From the NCBI RefSeq assembly GCF_902806685.2, contig NC_048538.1:11842001-11906000 (forward strand): 64,000 bases of DNA, in the 5' to 3' direction. Source of the DNA: Maniola hyperantus. Its lineage: Eukaryota > Arthropoda > Insecta > Lepidoptera > Nymphalidae. The notes beneath the pieces were generated by a model. That model saw nothing but the letters and a program-made list of their open reading frames with translations, ran no database searches and was not told the origin of the DNA. A program made the translations under genes and the position numbers. Position 1 is the stretch's first letter. Each line of letters begins with the position of its first letter. Shown here piece by piece: positions 32,276-44,679 of the stretch.

Positions 32276-33508
32276 TAATGAAAATATAGACTATTATGAA
32301 ATGCAATCCGTTTATGAAACGAATGGAATTAAGTGAACAGGCACTCTGCGCCTGGCCGATATTAGATTGGGCAGCTCGCACCTGATGGGTTTATAGGCGG
32401 CAACAGGGTTTAGTTGATGTCACAATCGGTCGCCACTGCCGCAGCGGAATTAACCGCCGCCTGGCTCGCTCTAAATGTCAGTCTTATTATCATCTGACAC
32501 TCCGGGATTACCTAGGATAAATTGTTTTAACGTTTCGGAAGCGGCCTTTTCACTGGATGTCGACAAGTGTTATCTTTTCAAATTAAAACTGAACTCACTG
32601 GATCTACTACCTATACCTACTAGTTGAGTTACCTAGTCCAACTTTGCTTTTGGACTTTTTAATCAAAACTAGTTTACAGTTTCATTCAGTCTCTTTGAGC
32701 TTCCAAATTAAGCTTTTGATTGGTTGCAACAATCACTTACGTGCGACGCTGTCAACTCTGTCACACGAATGACGTTTCACGGCAGGACGGGCGGCAGTAC
32801 GTTTGCTAATAGCATTTTCCGTTTGGCTAATAAGTTTAGCATGCGCTATTACCAATCGGACGTCGAGCTTGGTGCTTGTCGAGCGCCTCCTCTACACGGC
32901 AATCAATTTGTTGCACGTTCGAACGTTTTGATTCTCCGAATTTCACAATCACTGTGAAGTCCTGATCGTTTAACTATGTCACTGTATACCTACAGTCCTA
33001 CATACACAATCTTGTACGTATTCTTACCTAGGATTGAAATAAAATATCCGGGTTCTTCGTTTGGTATTCAAGCTACTAAGCGCAAAGATGATTTTCCATC
33101 TTTCAATTGTTATCGATACAAAATCGCAATATGTAAATGGCGGGTCGAGTGTTCGGCAGTACAGTCAGGTCCAAAGGTCTTGGCGAGGGTGCCTCTCGGG
33201 CTCATTTGACATTCGAATCACGAGCGCCCCGAACGATGTCCCATCTCAGCTCGCTTGCACCGATTGCATTAATTTAACCATTTTATAAGCGATTTAATAG
33301 ACAATCATCTGATTTGGCTATTAGGGAAACACCGAAATTGTCGTAGCGGCGACGTGAACGAGAAATTTAGTGTTTGTTCTTTTTCAAAATGCTATGATTT
33401 TTACTAAGTTGTATACTTATTTCTGTTCTTCTTTATAAGCCTTTACTTATCCAATGTTGGACATAGGCCTCCTCCAAGTTTTCCCGAAAGCTTGGTAATG
33501 TTGTATCT
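32276..33508. other. Unique DNA with a GC-rich block
   Basis: About 32330-32490 and 32740-32900 are GC-richer than the surroundings; frames at 32724-32957, 32976-33209 and 33061-33288 have no recognised domain. A short familiar repeat end, ATGTTGGACATAGGCCTCC, lies at 33452-33470. Confidence 0.45.
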
Positions 33509-33757
33509 ACATATATATAATATATAAAAGGAAAAGCTGACTGACTGGCTGACTGACTGACTGATCTATCAACGCACAGCTACTGGATGGATCGAGCCAA
33601 AATTTGGTATATGGATAGCCATAATAACGTTATTATGGCTCCCCGACATCCTAGACATCCCCTAAGAAAGTCTTTTTGAAAATACAACCCCTAAGGGAGT
33701 AAAACAGCGGTTTCAAATTTGTGTAGTCCACGCGGACGAAGTCGCGAGGATAAGCTA
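33509..33757 (-). mobile_element. Rep-B copy with internal palindrome
   Basis: Full-length reverse copy: GCTGACTGACTGGCTGACTG at the left, GTCCACGCGGACGAAGTCGC at the right. In the middle a perfect 24-bp palindrome at 33617-33640 (half-site AGCCATAATAAC) replaces the usual GATAGCTATTATGACGTAGA. Confidence 0.85.
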
Positions 33758-34527
33758 TATTTACATTATTTTGACAAATACTTCAGTACTAATCTTAGAA
33801 TTCTAATTTTAAAATACGGCATAACACAAGGTCTTTAGAAGGGTGTTTTAATTTATTGACTGAATCAATTTTCAATATCTCTGTACATGCCGAGTAGCTG
33901 GTAATAAAGTGTGGTTTCTTAGTAATCGACGGCCACCTCCGATATATCCCAGTGAGTATTCAAATCAATCTCTGAACATTTTCAATTTATTTCAGTGTCC
34001 TTATCTGTAACAGCCTCAGCGCTGAATTAATCTGGACTCTTCCCTCGCGCCGCCGCCTCTCACCGGAAATTAAACGAATTAATGCTATCCAAATGTACAT
34101 TTTTCACTTTGGGACTCGCGCATTCTATCGATGAATCTCGTCTTTTTCATCGAGGACGATCATCGGATCTGCGTTTATCAGTCTTCGTTTAGATGGAACA
34201 ATTGATACGTCGGTGATGTACGTTGAATTGTAAATTGAATTCACGATATTGATTCGTCCACGCTCCATTTATTCGAAAAGCGATTTGATTATCGACTTGG
34301 TTATATGAACTAAACGCAGTTCGGATATAACACTGCTAATCGTGGCAAGCTTGTGATTTTAGATTTATTTGACTTTTGATTGTGGAGCAAGTATTCCACT
34401 AAATTTTTTTTAAACTAAAGTAAACAAGTTAAATTCAATTCACTTTATTAACTTACATTATTCATTTATTAAACAATAAAATATCTTTTTATTTTGTAAT
34501 ATCGATTATGGAACCTGTATTACAAAT
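33758..34527. other. Unique DNA
   Basis: No gene recognised. The stretch at 33890-34330 is somewhat GC-richer and has no copy in the window. Confidence 0.5.
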
Positions 34528-34860
34528 ACATCATCATCAACTAATCACCAGCTCACTAGCACGGGTATCCTCTCAGAATGAGAAGGGTTTGGCCATATTC
34601 CGTCATGCTAGCCAAGTACGGATTGGCAGAGTTCACACACCTTTGAGTACATAATGAAAAACACTTAAGCATGCAGGTTTCCTCACGATGTTTTCCTTCA
34701 CCTTTAAACCAAGTTATATTCAATTGCTTAAGGAAACAATATTCATCATGAACAACCCATCGCCGGCCCAATGCGCACGAGTCTCCTCTTAGTACGAGAA
34801 GGGTTTAGGTCCCAGTCTGCCACGCTGTCCCAGTTCAAATTGGCAGACTCAGTGAGACTT
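34528..34860 (-). mobile_element. Two partial SINE S1 copies in tandem
   Basis: The first runs from CATCATCATCAACTAATC to the CTTTAAACCAAG region (about 34528-34735). The second restarts with CATGAACAACCCATCGCCGG (about 34745-34860) and stops in the middle of the body. Neither includes the tRNA head, so both are truncated on the same side. Confidence 0.75.
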
Positions 34861-35460
34861 ATGACAGTGTTATGAGAACTTTCGAGTGTTCTGTACAAAA
34901 GAATCATTTGGTAAAAAAATCTTTGTACATATTTTCTTAATTAACGTTCGTTTAACTATAGGTATATTGGCTAGGTCTACACGATTGAATTGTACGCAAC
35001 TACGTAGCCAATCGCTCAAGCGCTTCATCCTCATGTATTCCAGTATAATGGCGCTGTAAAGCCTAGAGCACACCTGCCGCTCCCAACGATACCGCTAATT
35101 AATTCAGTAAAGGCTATTACGACGAATACAACACCTACGATTATTGGGTCGTAGACGAAAGCTGTTGGCCGTTCCTCCGAATACATAATATATCAGTAAA
35201 TAACATCTACGTAGCCACGTAGTACGTAGGAAAATGCATAAATTATAATATTCAATGACACAATTTCATCAGTACTAGGCCGCTTTTATTGTTTGCCCAT
35301 TGAAATTTGGATCATGATGTATCTTGAGTTCTCCTAACCGATTTTTATTTGATTATCTTTACCGATTTTTGAACGATTAATTGATATATTTATTTGATAT
35401 GCTGACGATAAATTATTTTAACAACATTCATAATAATTAGTTAAAATAATAGTAATATTT
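34861..35460. other. Unique DNA
   Basis: A frame on the minus strand (34870-35073) has no recognised motif. Nothing else seen. Confidence 0.5.
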
Positions 35461-35608
35461 GCGACATGATGTGCTGGTAATCGGGGTATGAGGCGGGGGG
35501 ACGCCCCGAACACTCGCACGTTACCCGCGCTCGCTCGCGCCGGTTTAACGCGGGGGCTGTGTGGGTGTGCGGGGCGTTCCCTTCCCGCCTGCCATCTCGA
35601 CCTGTCGC
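35461..35608 (+). mobile_element. Foldback element FB, copy 3
   Basis: Right end is well preserved (CCATCTCGACCTGTCGCG); the left end is damaged between GCGACA and TAATCGGGG. The GC-rich core is nearly the same as copy 1 (ACGCCCCG, GCGGGGGCTGTGTGGGTG). Confidence 0.8.
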
Positions 35609-35747
35609 GTACTATATATACTACATCTATCAATAATGGGCATATACTACAGCATTGCAAAGGTGTCTCCGGCTCAAAATTTAGCAACAATGAGCCATTA
35701 CAATAGGAAGGAAACATTATGTTTAGCCTATAAACTAGCTGCAACTG

Positions 35748-35803
35748 TAAAAGTGTAATTTATTACCTATTTTGAATAAAATATTTGGCTTTGACTTTAA
35801 CTA
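35748..35803 (+). repeat. Retroelement 3' end with TTTGAC tail
   Basis: Near copy of 19563-19617: GTGTAATTTATTACC, TATTTTGAATAAAATA and GGCTTTGACTTTAAC. Confidence 0.55.
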
Positions 35804-36395
35804 ATTAATATTCAGGTACTATTAATAAGTTAATTATTATTAAGGTACTTAAATAAAAACCATAAATTAAAATAACTAAATTAAAGATTTCGATTAAACT
35901 TAACTTAACTTAGTAGGTATAAAGTATAAGAGTTTGGCTGGCATAAACCAATATAACCTTAAAACTGCAAAATTGTAAACTGGGGCCCGAAAACTTAGAT
36001 AATAACAATTTTACGTAAGCTACTACCTATTGTTGTGAGCTGTGTAAATGTTTAAGATAAACAATAATTCAGTGAAGTTCAGTCAATAATATAACGTAAC
36101 CTGAATAACGTTTTATAGCTGAAAATATAAAGCAATCTTTTAGCCATCGACGCTTAGTTGTAACAATGTAAAAACGTCACTATTCAAACGACGCGACAAA
36201 TAACTGCAATAAACAAATGAGTTCGCAAACAAAAAACAGGTCCACATTTTTATGTGAAAATATCTCTATTGTTGTTTGCGTTAAATGAGATACACGCACA
36301 TAATAATAATTTAAAGTGAGGGCTTTAGCGATCATGCTCTTAACGAGCTTGCGCCGTACAGTAAATTGCTTGTGTACTTTAATTTTATAAAATCT
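35804..36395. other. Unique AT-rich DNA
   Basis: No frame or repeat seen. Confidence 0.55.
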
Positions 36396-36596
36396 ACTAG
36401 ATGATGCCAGAGACTAACGTCCACGTAAGTTTTAGTTTTTTATCAATTCCACGTGAAATATTTTATATATCTGTCTCCGGGATGCAAGCTATCTTTGTAC
36501 CAAATAGATAATGCGCGCGACTTCATCGACATGAATTAAGGTGTTAAGATAATTTTATTTTCCAGATTCATACCATGTGTAGATATTATATACCTA
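36396..36596 (+). repeat. Rep-A fragments, strongly diverged
   Basis: ACTAGATGATGCCAGAG starts one remnant (GTCTCCGGGATGCAAGCTAT near 36474), and a second head-like remnant follows at about 36510 (GCGCGACTTCATCGAC). Both lack tails. Confidence 0.6.
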
Positions 36597-36812
36597 TTAG
36601 ATGATGCCCACGACTTCGTCCGCGTGGATTTAAGTTTTTTGAAATCCTGTGGGAACTTTTCAATTTTCCGGGATAAAAAGTAGCCTATGTCCTTTCCCGG
36701 GATATAAGCTAACTCTGTACCATATTTCATCAAAATTGGTTGAACGGTTGGGCCGTGAAAAGCTAGCAGACAGACAGACAGACACACTTTCGCATTTATA
36801 ATATTAGTATGG
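36597..36812 (+). mobile_element. Rep-A copy, full length
   Basis: Head ACGACTTCGTCCGCGTGG, middle GGGATAAAAAGTAGCCTATG, tail GGTTGAACGGTTGGGCCGTG, then (CAGA)n and TTTATAATATTAGTATGG. The minus frame 36536-36787 lies inside it. Confidence 0.87.
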
Positions 36813-38280
36813 AAGTATGGATTAAGGAATGAAGACGCAAAAGGTTATGCACAAATACATGGAATATTGACGACACAGTAATGTAAACCCGTCTTACGGT
36901 AACGGAGAAAAGTAATGGGGTAGCGATAAAAATATAATTAAATTAAACTTCATTAATTAGATAATGAATAGAATTTTCATACTTTAGAGACAGGACAGTG
37001 GAAGATCACGTAATCTAGCGCAGATCTTAATGCCTTGTAAACTTCTGCTATAACCAAACCATCCAAAACTCTATTTAAGAACACAGTAGACTATTAGACT
37101 ATACATAACGAGGATAAGATAGAACGTCATTTAACGCAATGCAGTGATATCGAACGCATAAAGACTAGACGTACTGGTACAGTAAAGTTGCCTTGATTGA
37201 ACTTGTGTTTCAATTTACCGCAACAACTTGAAGGTAGTACGGAATTCTGCAGAACACCTTAAGTGTTATCGCGGTCGGGAGCAGCTGCCTCTCTAACTAA
37301 CCGTGATTGCCCCCCTCCCTAGCACCCGCTGTGTATCATTTTTTTCAACCCTCTCGAGAACCGGCTCATCGTCGTCTTGAAATTGCTATACTTAGCATTA
37401 AATTGTGAGGCTTTAAAAGGGCATTCCGCAAGGATTACTACGGCTAAGGCGTTTTTTTCATTGCTCGTCTAGATTGCCGCTTAGCTGTTTTGTAAATATC
37501 TTAAGGGTATCGGTTAGCATAAACTGGGCCTCAAATCCGCGTTGACGTTAATAACCCGGTCCCTTTCGTTATCTTCGAGACGTACGGCTACAGTGCCCAC
37601 CCATTGCGAATTATCTCGGCTCAGAAGATTTTTCCCGTTCTCAGTTTTTGCAAACTCCCATTTACGTAATTCGACGCTTTTAATAGGGTATCCGGGTTTC
37701 ATATTCAACAACATAATGCCGTCTCATCAAGTAAATTATGACTTTAATCTCATAGAAAGTTCCGCTATGAGTTTACCCGACTTTACTTTTAAACTTCATC
37801 CTCACTGGCGTTCAATGTTCGGTGATTTATGGAAACTAGAAAATTTTAAAGTGTATAAAGTATTTTTCATTGCTTCAGCAAACTTTGTTGTCATGCTTAA
37901 AGACGGTCTAGACTTAAATTTTAGATTTTGCGTATGAAACGCGAGAGCAATAAATAACTCATATGTCTTCGTATTTCATGCTTTATTTCTAATGTATGTT
38001 ATTTGATTTTATTTTATAAAGTAGAGTTTGATCGTCAAAATTTATGTCTTGATTTTATATATATAATTTTTTTTGCGTCTGAGCATTCATAACATTATAA
38101 TATTCTCATTTATATCTTGCCTGAAGTCTATAGGTTATTCACGGTTATTAATCTCTATCTTACTTATAAAGAAAAATATTATATAAAAATCAATCAATTA
38201 TAAAAATTACTTGTTATTATAGCGGCAATAGAAATAAATATTCTGTGAAAATACTACCTAAGTACCTACGGTTTATAAGA
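36813..38280. other. Unique DNA with a two-strand open region
   Basis: At 37514-37937 frames are open on both strands (minus 37514-37714, plus 37542-37937). Neither has a domain I know. The first 200 bp are GC-richer and look less random than the surroundings, so a conserved element or single exon is possible but unsupported. Confidence 0.4.
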
Positions 38281-38373
38281 TACAGCTCCCGCTGACATAC
38301 AGACTGGAGGACGGACGGACAGCGGAGGCTTAGTAATACAGTCTGGTTGGCACCCTTCGGGTACGGAACTCGG
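38281..38373 (+). repeat. Rep-G-related fragment
   Basis: ACGGACGGACAGCGGAGGCT followed by GGCACCCTTCGGGTACGGAA is the inner end of an element like Rep-G copy 3; the rest is lost. Confidence 0.6.
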
Positions 38374-39563
38374 ATAAACGATTATTCTATTAAACTTAAA
38401 TCTATTAAGCGAATTCAACAGAAGATGGAACCATAAAATGCTTCACTCTATCATTATCAGATACGAATAACCTCAAGGCGCTACAGATTTATGCCTCTGT
38501 TTCCTGTCCAGTTACGAAGATAAACGCAAAAGTTAATTTTATAAATTGGTCATTTTCGTATACGATACCAATCCTGCGGCGGCTATCTTTAGTTATCTTC
38601 CCCAATCGTCAAGACAGATAGCGCGGTAGGCACGCAAGCGGCGATTGATTAGGTAGGCCGGCACCACCCTGACGGGTTAATAAAGCCTCCTACGCCTTGC
38701 TGATTGCCTAGTAAGCTACCCGTTCTACCTTCCAACGAATACCATGCATGAATTATCCCTATGTTTGTGAATAATTTTATCTTTTGATGTAAGTAGGTAT
38801 CTACTTTATCCCGAAAAATTTCCTAAAGTGTGAAATGTGATTTAAATAATGATCAATCGTCCTTTAAATCAAGAATCTAGGTACTTATTCACACAGTTAT
38901 AATTTCTTTACCGATTTTTTTTTACATAGCCATATTATGGCTTTTGACAGTGGCATAGTGAATTATTGTTTAATTCGTGTTTTGTTTAAATTAGTTAAAT
39001 TAGGCTGAAATTAAGATTTCAAAGCGGGTACACATAGTAGCAACCCAAAATCATTTGTTATCAACAGGTCGTCATTGTTTATTCCAAAGCTGTCGCTACA
39101 TTATTTCAAGATTTATAACCGTTCAGCCCCAAGAGACTTTATTAAAAGCTTAATACCTAACCCTATTTAATATTCAACAGATCTTATTTAAAGAGGTAAC
39201 GCACTTAAAGTGAAATCCTTGGCTAAAATTAGAGGTACACCTTTATTAATTTGTGTACCCAAGATGGGTTTAGGCGAGAAGTGACCCTATTTTCAAAGGT
39301 GACAAATACTGCACCTGCGCGCCACATTTGAAATGTAACAGTATGAATTATATATACTGAGGATACCAGCACCTGCTTTCACATTTGTCATCTCTCTGTA
39401 CTGCCTTAATATAAAGGAAATTTGTTTCCCTTGTACAGTAATTTTTGTAGAATTTAATTTAACGTACAAGGCATTTAAAGATAGGATAGAGGCTTTTTTA
39501 TTGGTTAAAAATAAAAATAAGACGTAGGTACTTAGTTATCTCTATAAACTATTTGATAGACAA
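38374..39563. other. Unique DNA
   Basis: A GC-richer block at about 38565-38735 has no copy in the window. No gene recognised. Confidence 0.5.
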
Positions 39564-39676
39564 CCGCACTCAGAGTCGCTAATCGTTACTTAAGATTGAG
39601 TTAAAACAAGACAGATTGTATGTCTCTGTCTCGTATTAACTAAACTTAAGTAACGATTAAGCGACTCTGAGTGCGG
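39564..39676. mobile_element. 113-bp MITE with long inverted repeats
   Basis: Arms of about 31 bp (left CCGCACTCAGAGTCGC, right GCGACTCTGAGTGCGG) match except for one extra base in the right arm. Pairing continues weakly inward (GAGTTAA with TTAACT; AGACAGA with TCTGTCT). No frame. No clear target duplication. Confidence 0.83.
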
Positions 39677-40463
39677 CAGTAAGACTTGGAACTCGTTAAA
39701 CTAGAAAAGCAAACAAATACATTGACATTTGGGTACAAAAATTAACATACTGTTATTATAAATTAGTAGAGTGAAAAAGAATAAGCAAGTGATATTTGCA
39801 GCAAAGTAACATACTAAAATATTTTCCGAATTTTCAAATACGATTTTTATTCCATAAACAACAGTACAACCGACGCACGAAATGCGAAAAAGCATAATAA
39901 AAGAAGCAGTTCTTTAAAGGCAAGATTGAATTAAATTGTAATAACTGGCAACTGAGCTGCAATTTTCGTGATATCATCAGAGATAAAAAGCGCTACCATC
40001 TGTCCATTCTATGATGCCAATTTTTGCGAAGTATGCCAAATTGACTACTTGGCTACATTTCTTGCATAAAAATGACCCTCATTATGTACCATATTCTGTA
40101 TGTTCCCCGCAAGATCGTTCGCAAGCACGACATATGATTATGCGGCCACTTGACATTGATTTCTAACATACAAGTACGTTGTTATGCTAGTGCTAGTGGT
40201 GTTCTGTGATTGTTTGATTTTCTACCGAACTCGAATATCGAAATGTATGTTTGAATATTATCCGTGGGCTTCAAAGATATTTTTGATTAAGTACTTATGT
40301 ATACAGTATGTGTACATAAAGTGTTCGAGTAATTACTGTATATAAATTTTAATAATAATAATATTATTTATTTGCATAATGTGTGCAGGTACATAAGGTG
40401 TTAAATCTAATAAACATAGTCATTCAAGTCATAAACATTAGACATTTTAACTAGTTTAATTTT
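39677..40463. other. Unique AT-rich DNA
   Basis: No gene. A short (TAA)n-like run at 40351-40366 precedes TTATTTATTTGCATAATG. Confidence 0.5.
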
Positions 40464-40785
40464 AACTAGATAATGTCCGTGACTTTGTCCGCATAGATTA
40501 AAGATTTTAAACATTGCGTGGGAACTTTTTGATTTTCTGGAATAAATAGTGGCTCATGCCATGTATCTCTAGAATATTAGCTATCCCTGTACCAAATAGA
40601 TGATTTAAGTTTACTAAATATCGTGTGGCAATTCTTTTATTTTTCGTAAAAGTAGCCTATGTCCATCTTTGGGTTCTAAGCTAACTCAGTTTCTTTCACC
40701 TAAATTAGTTAAACTAGCAGTGAAAAGCCAGTAAGTAGACAGACAGACAGTCATACTTTCGCATTTATAAATATTGTAGATTAAT
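40464..40785 (+). mobile_element. Diverged Rep-A, with an internal duplicate
   Basis: ACTAGATAATGTCCGTGAC starts it. The GGAATAAATAGTGG and CAAATAGATGATTTAAG segments show that a second head was inserted, followed by AAAAGTAGCCTATGTCC and the (CAGA)n tail to TTTATAAATATTG. Confidence 0.72.
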
Positions 40786-42802
40786 GGCAGACAATTTTAA
40801 ACAGATTCACTTTCTGTAGTTTAATTCTGAAAAGTTTAATCGCTGCTATCAAATAGGAAACAAAGGGTCAGACTAAAGCAAACTCTTTCAGGGTGCTCAC
40901 AATATTTATCGGGATGATCCTATTCATACAACGATCTCCTTTTAGCATACGAAACTTAGTTTCGTTGCGGTGTGAATTAATCAAAGTGTTCTGTGATTAT
41001 AAAACCAGTTGAGTTACCAGAACAAGTTTCCGAAACGGATTGAAATAGGGTGCTCGCGGTTGCAACCAGGTCTAGTGAACACGGTATACGTTTCACAAAC
41101 TTCTCCAGCGGAATTAGAAAGTCAGTCTACCAAACAAATCTGGATTTACTTCGCCTCGTGGAAATGTCATTTCGAACTTCTCAGTCCCCGGTTTCGCTGG
41201 ATGCATGAGCGGGTTATCCCAACCTAACTTCTAAATCAGATTATTCAAAAAAAGTGTGAAAGATTTTTTTCGCTTCGTAAACAAATGTTGTACTTCGCAG
41301 TTCGGAGTGGCGCGCCTTCTGCCTTCTCGATGAAAGCTACGTCATTGTTAGATGAAAATAAATGATATCAAAAATAGTGTTACCAAGTTACTTACGTTTG
41401 ATTAATTGAAATTTAAGGCAGGACTTTTAACGGGGTGGCTGTTAAATAAGTAGCATGTCTTGGTAAAATTTCTAATAAAATCTCTTCAACCATATTATAT
41501 AAAAATCGAATGATTTTTGTTCACAGAATAATTTTTTTTTATTCTGTGAACAAAAATCAATTATTTAATAACTATAATATAAATTAACAATCATTTTAAT
41601 TTTATACCTACCCTACAAATTTTAATCGTTGCTTCCATATAAAGGAAAAATCACCACATTAATAAATTTTAAAGCGACTTTAATTGAAACAAAAAATGTA
41701 ATTACATGCATGGTTTAATATTATATCGTTCTGGTTAATTTAATGAAAAATTCATGCGTAGCACGCATCCTTAATGGAAAATAAAAATAACAAAATGTAA
41801 AACAAGTCTTAATAGGGTAATAATTTTACTTTGAACATGTATATTGCAGACAGACACAGGAATAATTAACTCGTATTATGTGTAAACATGAGCCCATCAA
41901 GAAGATTGTTAGCACGCACGTCAACATGGCACGAAAATGGGTCAGAAAAACCACAAGTGCAAGGTTGTTACACCTACAAGTTAATGACTTCACAATTATT
42001 TTTAGTTCCGCCCTCAGACCCGCAGCGCGCTTTGCAGACTATTGCAATTAGTCTAACAATCTCTCTCGTGGACACATTTTTATCATTTGACATGAGAAAA
42101 ATTCTCCAACCATAGTCATCCTGAATTCTACCCTCCTATGACTTTTATGATAATCTGCATGAAGATTTCCACAAGACACGAGTGCTCTTCTCGTTGAAGT
42201 TGGAAGCCCCTTGACCTGATATTCGAAAATAAGCCTAGAATTCCTTCATATTTCTTCTTCTTACATATTTTTCATCACCTATAAAATATTATCAGTGATT
42301 CGCGCTAATGGCTCAATAAAGTGCGAACATTTATTTGATTAGGCTTAGGCAAGGGTAGAAGTTCATACGAACATGTATGCCATCTATTATGAACACTTTA
42401 ATATATGCAAAATGGGCCGGTAAGCCTCGAAATCCTTTAGTGATTCACTGGGCTTACTCCATTAAATTATCACACAATTCAGGAAAACCATTAAGATATT
42501 ATGCTGCGCCAACATTTTTTACTTAACATGAACAACAATAAAATTTCACGCTTGCGAAAAAAGAGAATAATTATTTCAAATATATTTGTTTGGGGAAAAA
42601 TATCTTGACTTTAGAAAACATCTTTATCTAGAAAACGGTTTGCCTTTAAAGTATATTTTATAAAGCAAATTTATCTTGTACTCTTTGTAAAAGTTCTCTA
42701 TAAAGCTCAAGAAAGTCCCCATTAAAATTGAATTTTTATATAAAAGACTCATAGGTAACCAACCCTTCTTTGTGTGACATATTGAAAGCATGGAATTTAA
42801 AA
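40786..42802. other. Unique AT-rich DNA
   Basis: Frames at 41009-41227, 41888-42115 and 42624-42881 have no recognised domain. The only structure is the perfect hairpin at 41511-41559. Confidence 0.5.
41511..41559. repeat. Perfect 21-bp hairpin with T7 loop
   Basis: Left arm TGATTTTTGTTCACAGAATA plus A (41511-41531) pairs exactly with 41539-41559 around seven T. It could be a tiny foldback element or produce a hairpin RNA; a perfect stem is unusual for a microRNA precursor. Confidence 0.85.
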
Positions 42803-43235
42803 ACAAAAAGTGCGAGTCAGGCTCGCGCGCTGAGGGTTCCGTACCACAGTCGTATTTTTCGACATTTTGCACGATAAACAAAAAACTAACTCATACAAAT
42901 AAATTACCATCTTTTTTAGAATGTACAGGTAAAACTCTTTTATATGATACCATATTATTTGGTACAGTAATCTTTCATTGAAAGTTGAAAATACTAAATT
43001 ATTTGTTCATGAACATATTTTTTTTGTGATGTATCCACAAATTCACGGTTTTCAGATTTTTCCCTTAATATGTATGCTATAAGACCTAGCTACCTGCCCA
43101 TGATTAATGCCCATGTCCATGATGAATGGGAAGTACCCAGTAGGTTTCTTGACAGACACGACAGACAGACAGACAGACAGACAAAAAAATGATCCTATAG
43201 GGTTCTTTCCTTTTGAGGTACGGAACCCTAAAAAG
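42803..43235 (+). mobile_element. Rep-G copy 2
   Basis: Starts GTGCGAGTCAGGCTCGCGCG and GAGGGTTCCGTACC, passes TTTTTCGACATTTTGCACGA and TTGTTCATGAACA, has (GACA)n, and ends TTTTGAGGTACGGAACCCTA. It aligns with the reverse of 29200-29633 end to end. Confidence 0.85.
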
Positions 43236-44282
43236 ATGTATCAGTTATTATCTACAGTTCTATATTTTTAATCTCAAATAAATATATCAACTTATTTGAT
43301 GTATCAGTAATATATAGACACAACATAAATAACAAACGAATGTAACCCTAGACTTGTCTTACTACTAATAATTTCCGAATCGGAAAGTTTTGAAAAATAT
43401 GTATCGAAATGAATGACCATTTCATAATCTAACAAACATCGCGATATTTAATAATAGTAAGTAGATATTGTGACTCTCACCAAGTTTCCGTAATTTCGCG
43501 ACTTTTGGTCGTAATATTTATTGAAGCAACCGTCACTTTGCGCCAACTAGCCTTAGAACAAGTATGTACAGTTTACAAAAATGAAACTAGATGTTGAGTA
43601 CAAACTAAGACTACACCCAACAGGCGAAAACAAGTTACGAAAAAAAAGGACAGCCTATATTTGTTTCACAATTTTAATCTTACGAAAACTGTAAAAGTTT
43701 TCGGTATATGTAAAATTGTGCTAAAGTCACTGCGACGACACGCAGGGTTAATCTGTCTTCATTTCCTATCTATCAGAATAGCGGTCGAGCCCAGTGGAAC
43801 GAAGTGTTAAAGCATTACCTACTATCAGGCGACTGGTGTTCGTGAAAAATGATTTGATACCACACCTTAAACATTCCACAATCTTTCATTGTTTACTTTG
43901 TGTTTTAGGAATGTTATCTATTGTTTGTAATGGCTTGCGTGTCTCGCCTTACGTGTAATCCTTATTGTGTATTTATCAAGCTTTTCTTTGATTTTAGTTA
44001 TGTACCTATCTAAGAGATTACATAGGTAGGCGGTGAAATAGTGCGCTCCGTGGACAGGTCTACATGAGTAATCACCGTTACAAACGCAACTTGTTAGTGG
44101 CCGAATTGTTATAATCAGTAATAACCTATCTTTAGTCACCTTTAGCTATGCAAAAAGAGACTCTGATCTTCCGATCTTTTTTTTCAAAGTAAAGATTAAA
44201 TGTTAAACTTGATTGTGCATCATACGTATACATATAATATGTACACGCTTCTTAGATATACATCTTAGCATGGTATGACAAT
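43236..44282. other. Unique AT-rich DNA
   Basis: The minus frame at 43918-44139 is uncharacterised. Nothing else seen. Confidence 0.5.
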
Positions 44283-44391
44283 TATTGTAGAACCAACTCC
44301 ATCTGGCGGTATTCCCACTAGATTTCAACATGCGGCTAACACTTGACATTAGGTGACCCACCTGCTCGTTTGCTCTCTATTTATATATTAA
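44283..44391 (+). pseudogene. CR1/Jockey-like LINE 3' end, internally deleted
   Basis: CCAACTCCATCTGGCGGTAT, TCCCACTAGATTTCAACATG is the same coding tail as at 12050-12095; the following approximately 80 bases up to CACTTGACATTAGGTGACCC are missing. It ends CTCGTTTGCTCTCTATTTAT. Confidence 0.8.
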
Positions 44392-44610
44392 TAGATGATG
44401 CCCGCGACTTCGTCCGCGTGGAGTTAGGTTTTTAAAATCCCGTGGGAACTTTAATTTTCCGGGATCAAAAGTAGCCTATGTCCTTCCCCGGGATGCAAGT
44501 TATCTGTGTACCAAATTTCATCAAAATCGGTTGAACGGTTGGGCCGTGAAAAGCTAGCAGACAGACAGACAGACAGACACACTTTCGCATTTATAATATT
44601 AGTATGGATT
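44392..44610 (+). mobile_element. Rep-A copy, best preserved
   Basis: Head GCGACTTCGTCCGCGTGG, then TTTTTAAAATCCCGTGGGAA, CCGGGATGCAAGTTATCTG, GGTTGAACGGTTGGGCCGTG, (CAGA)5 and TTTATAATATTAGTATGG. Confidence 0.9.
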
Positions 44611-44679
44611 AATAGCCCAACTTTAATTGATAAATTGGATACACGTCACATGAAGTAGTTTTAGCGTTAGCTTCTAAAT

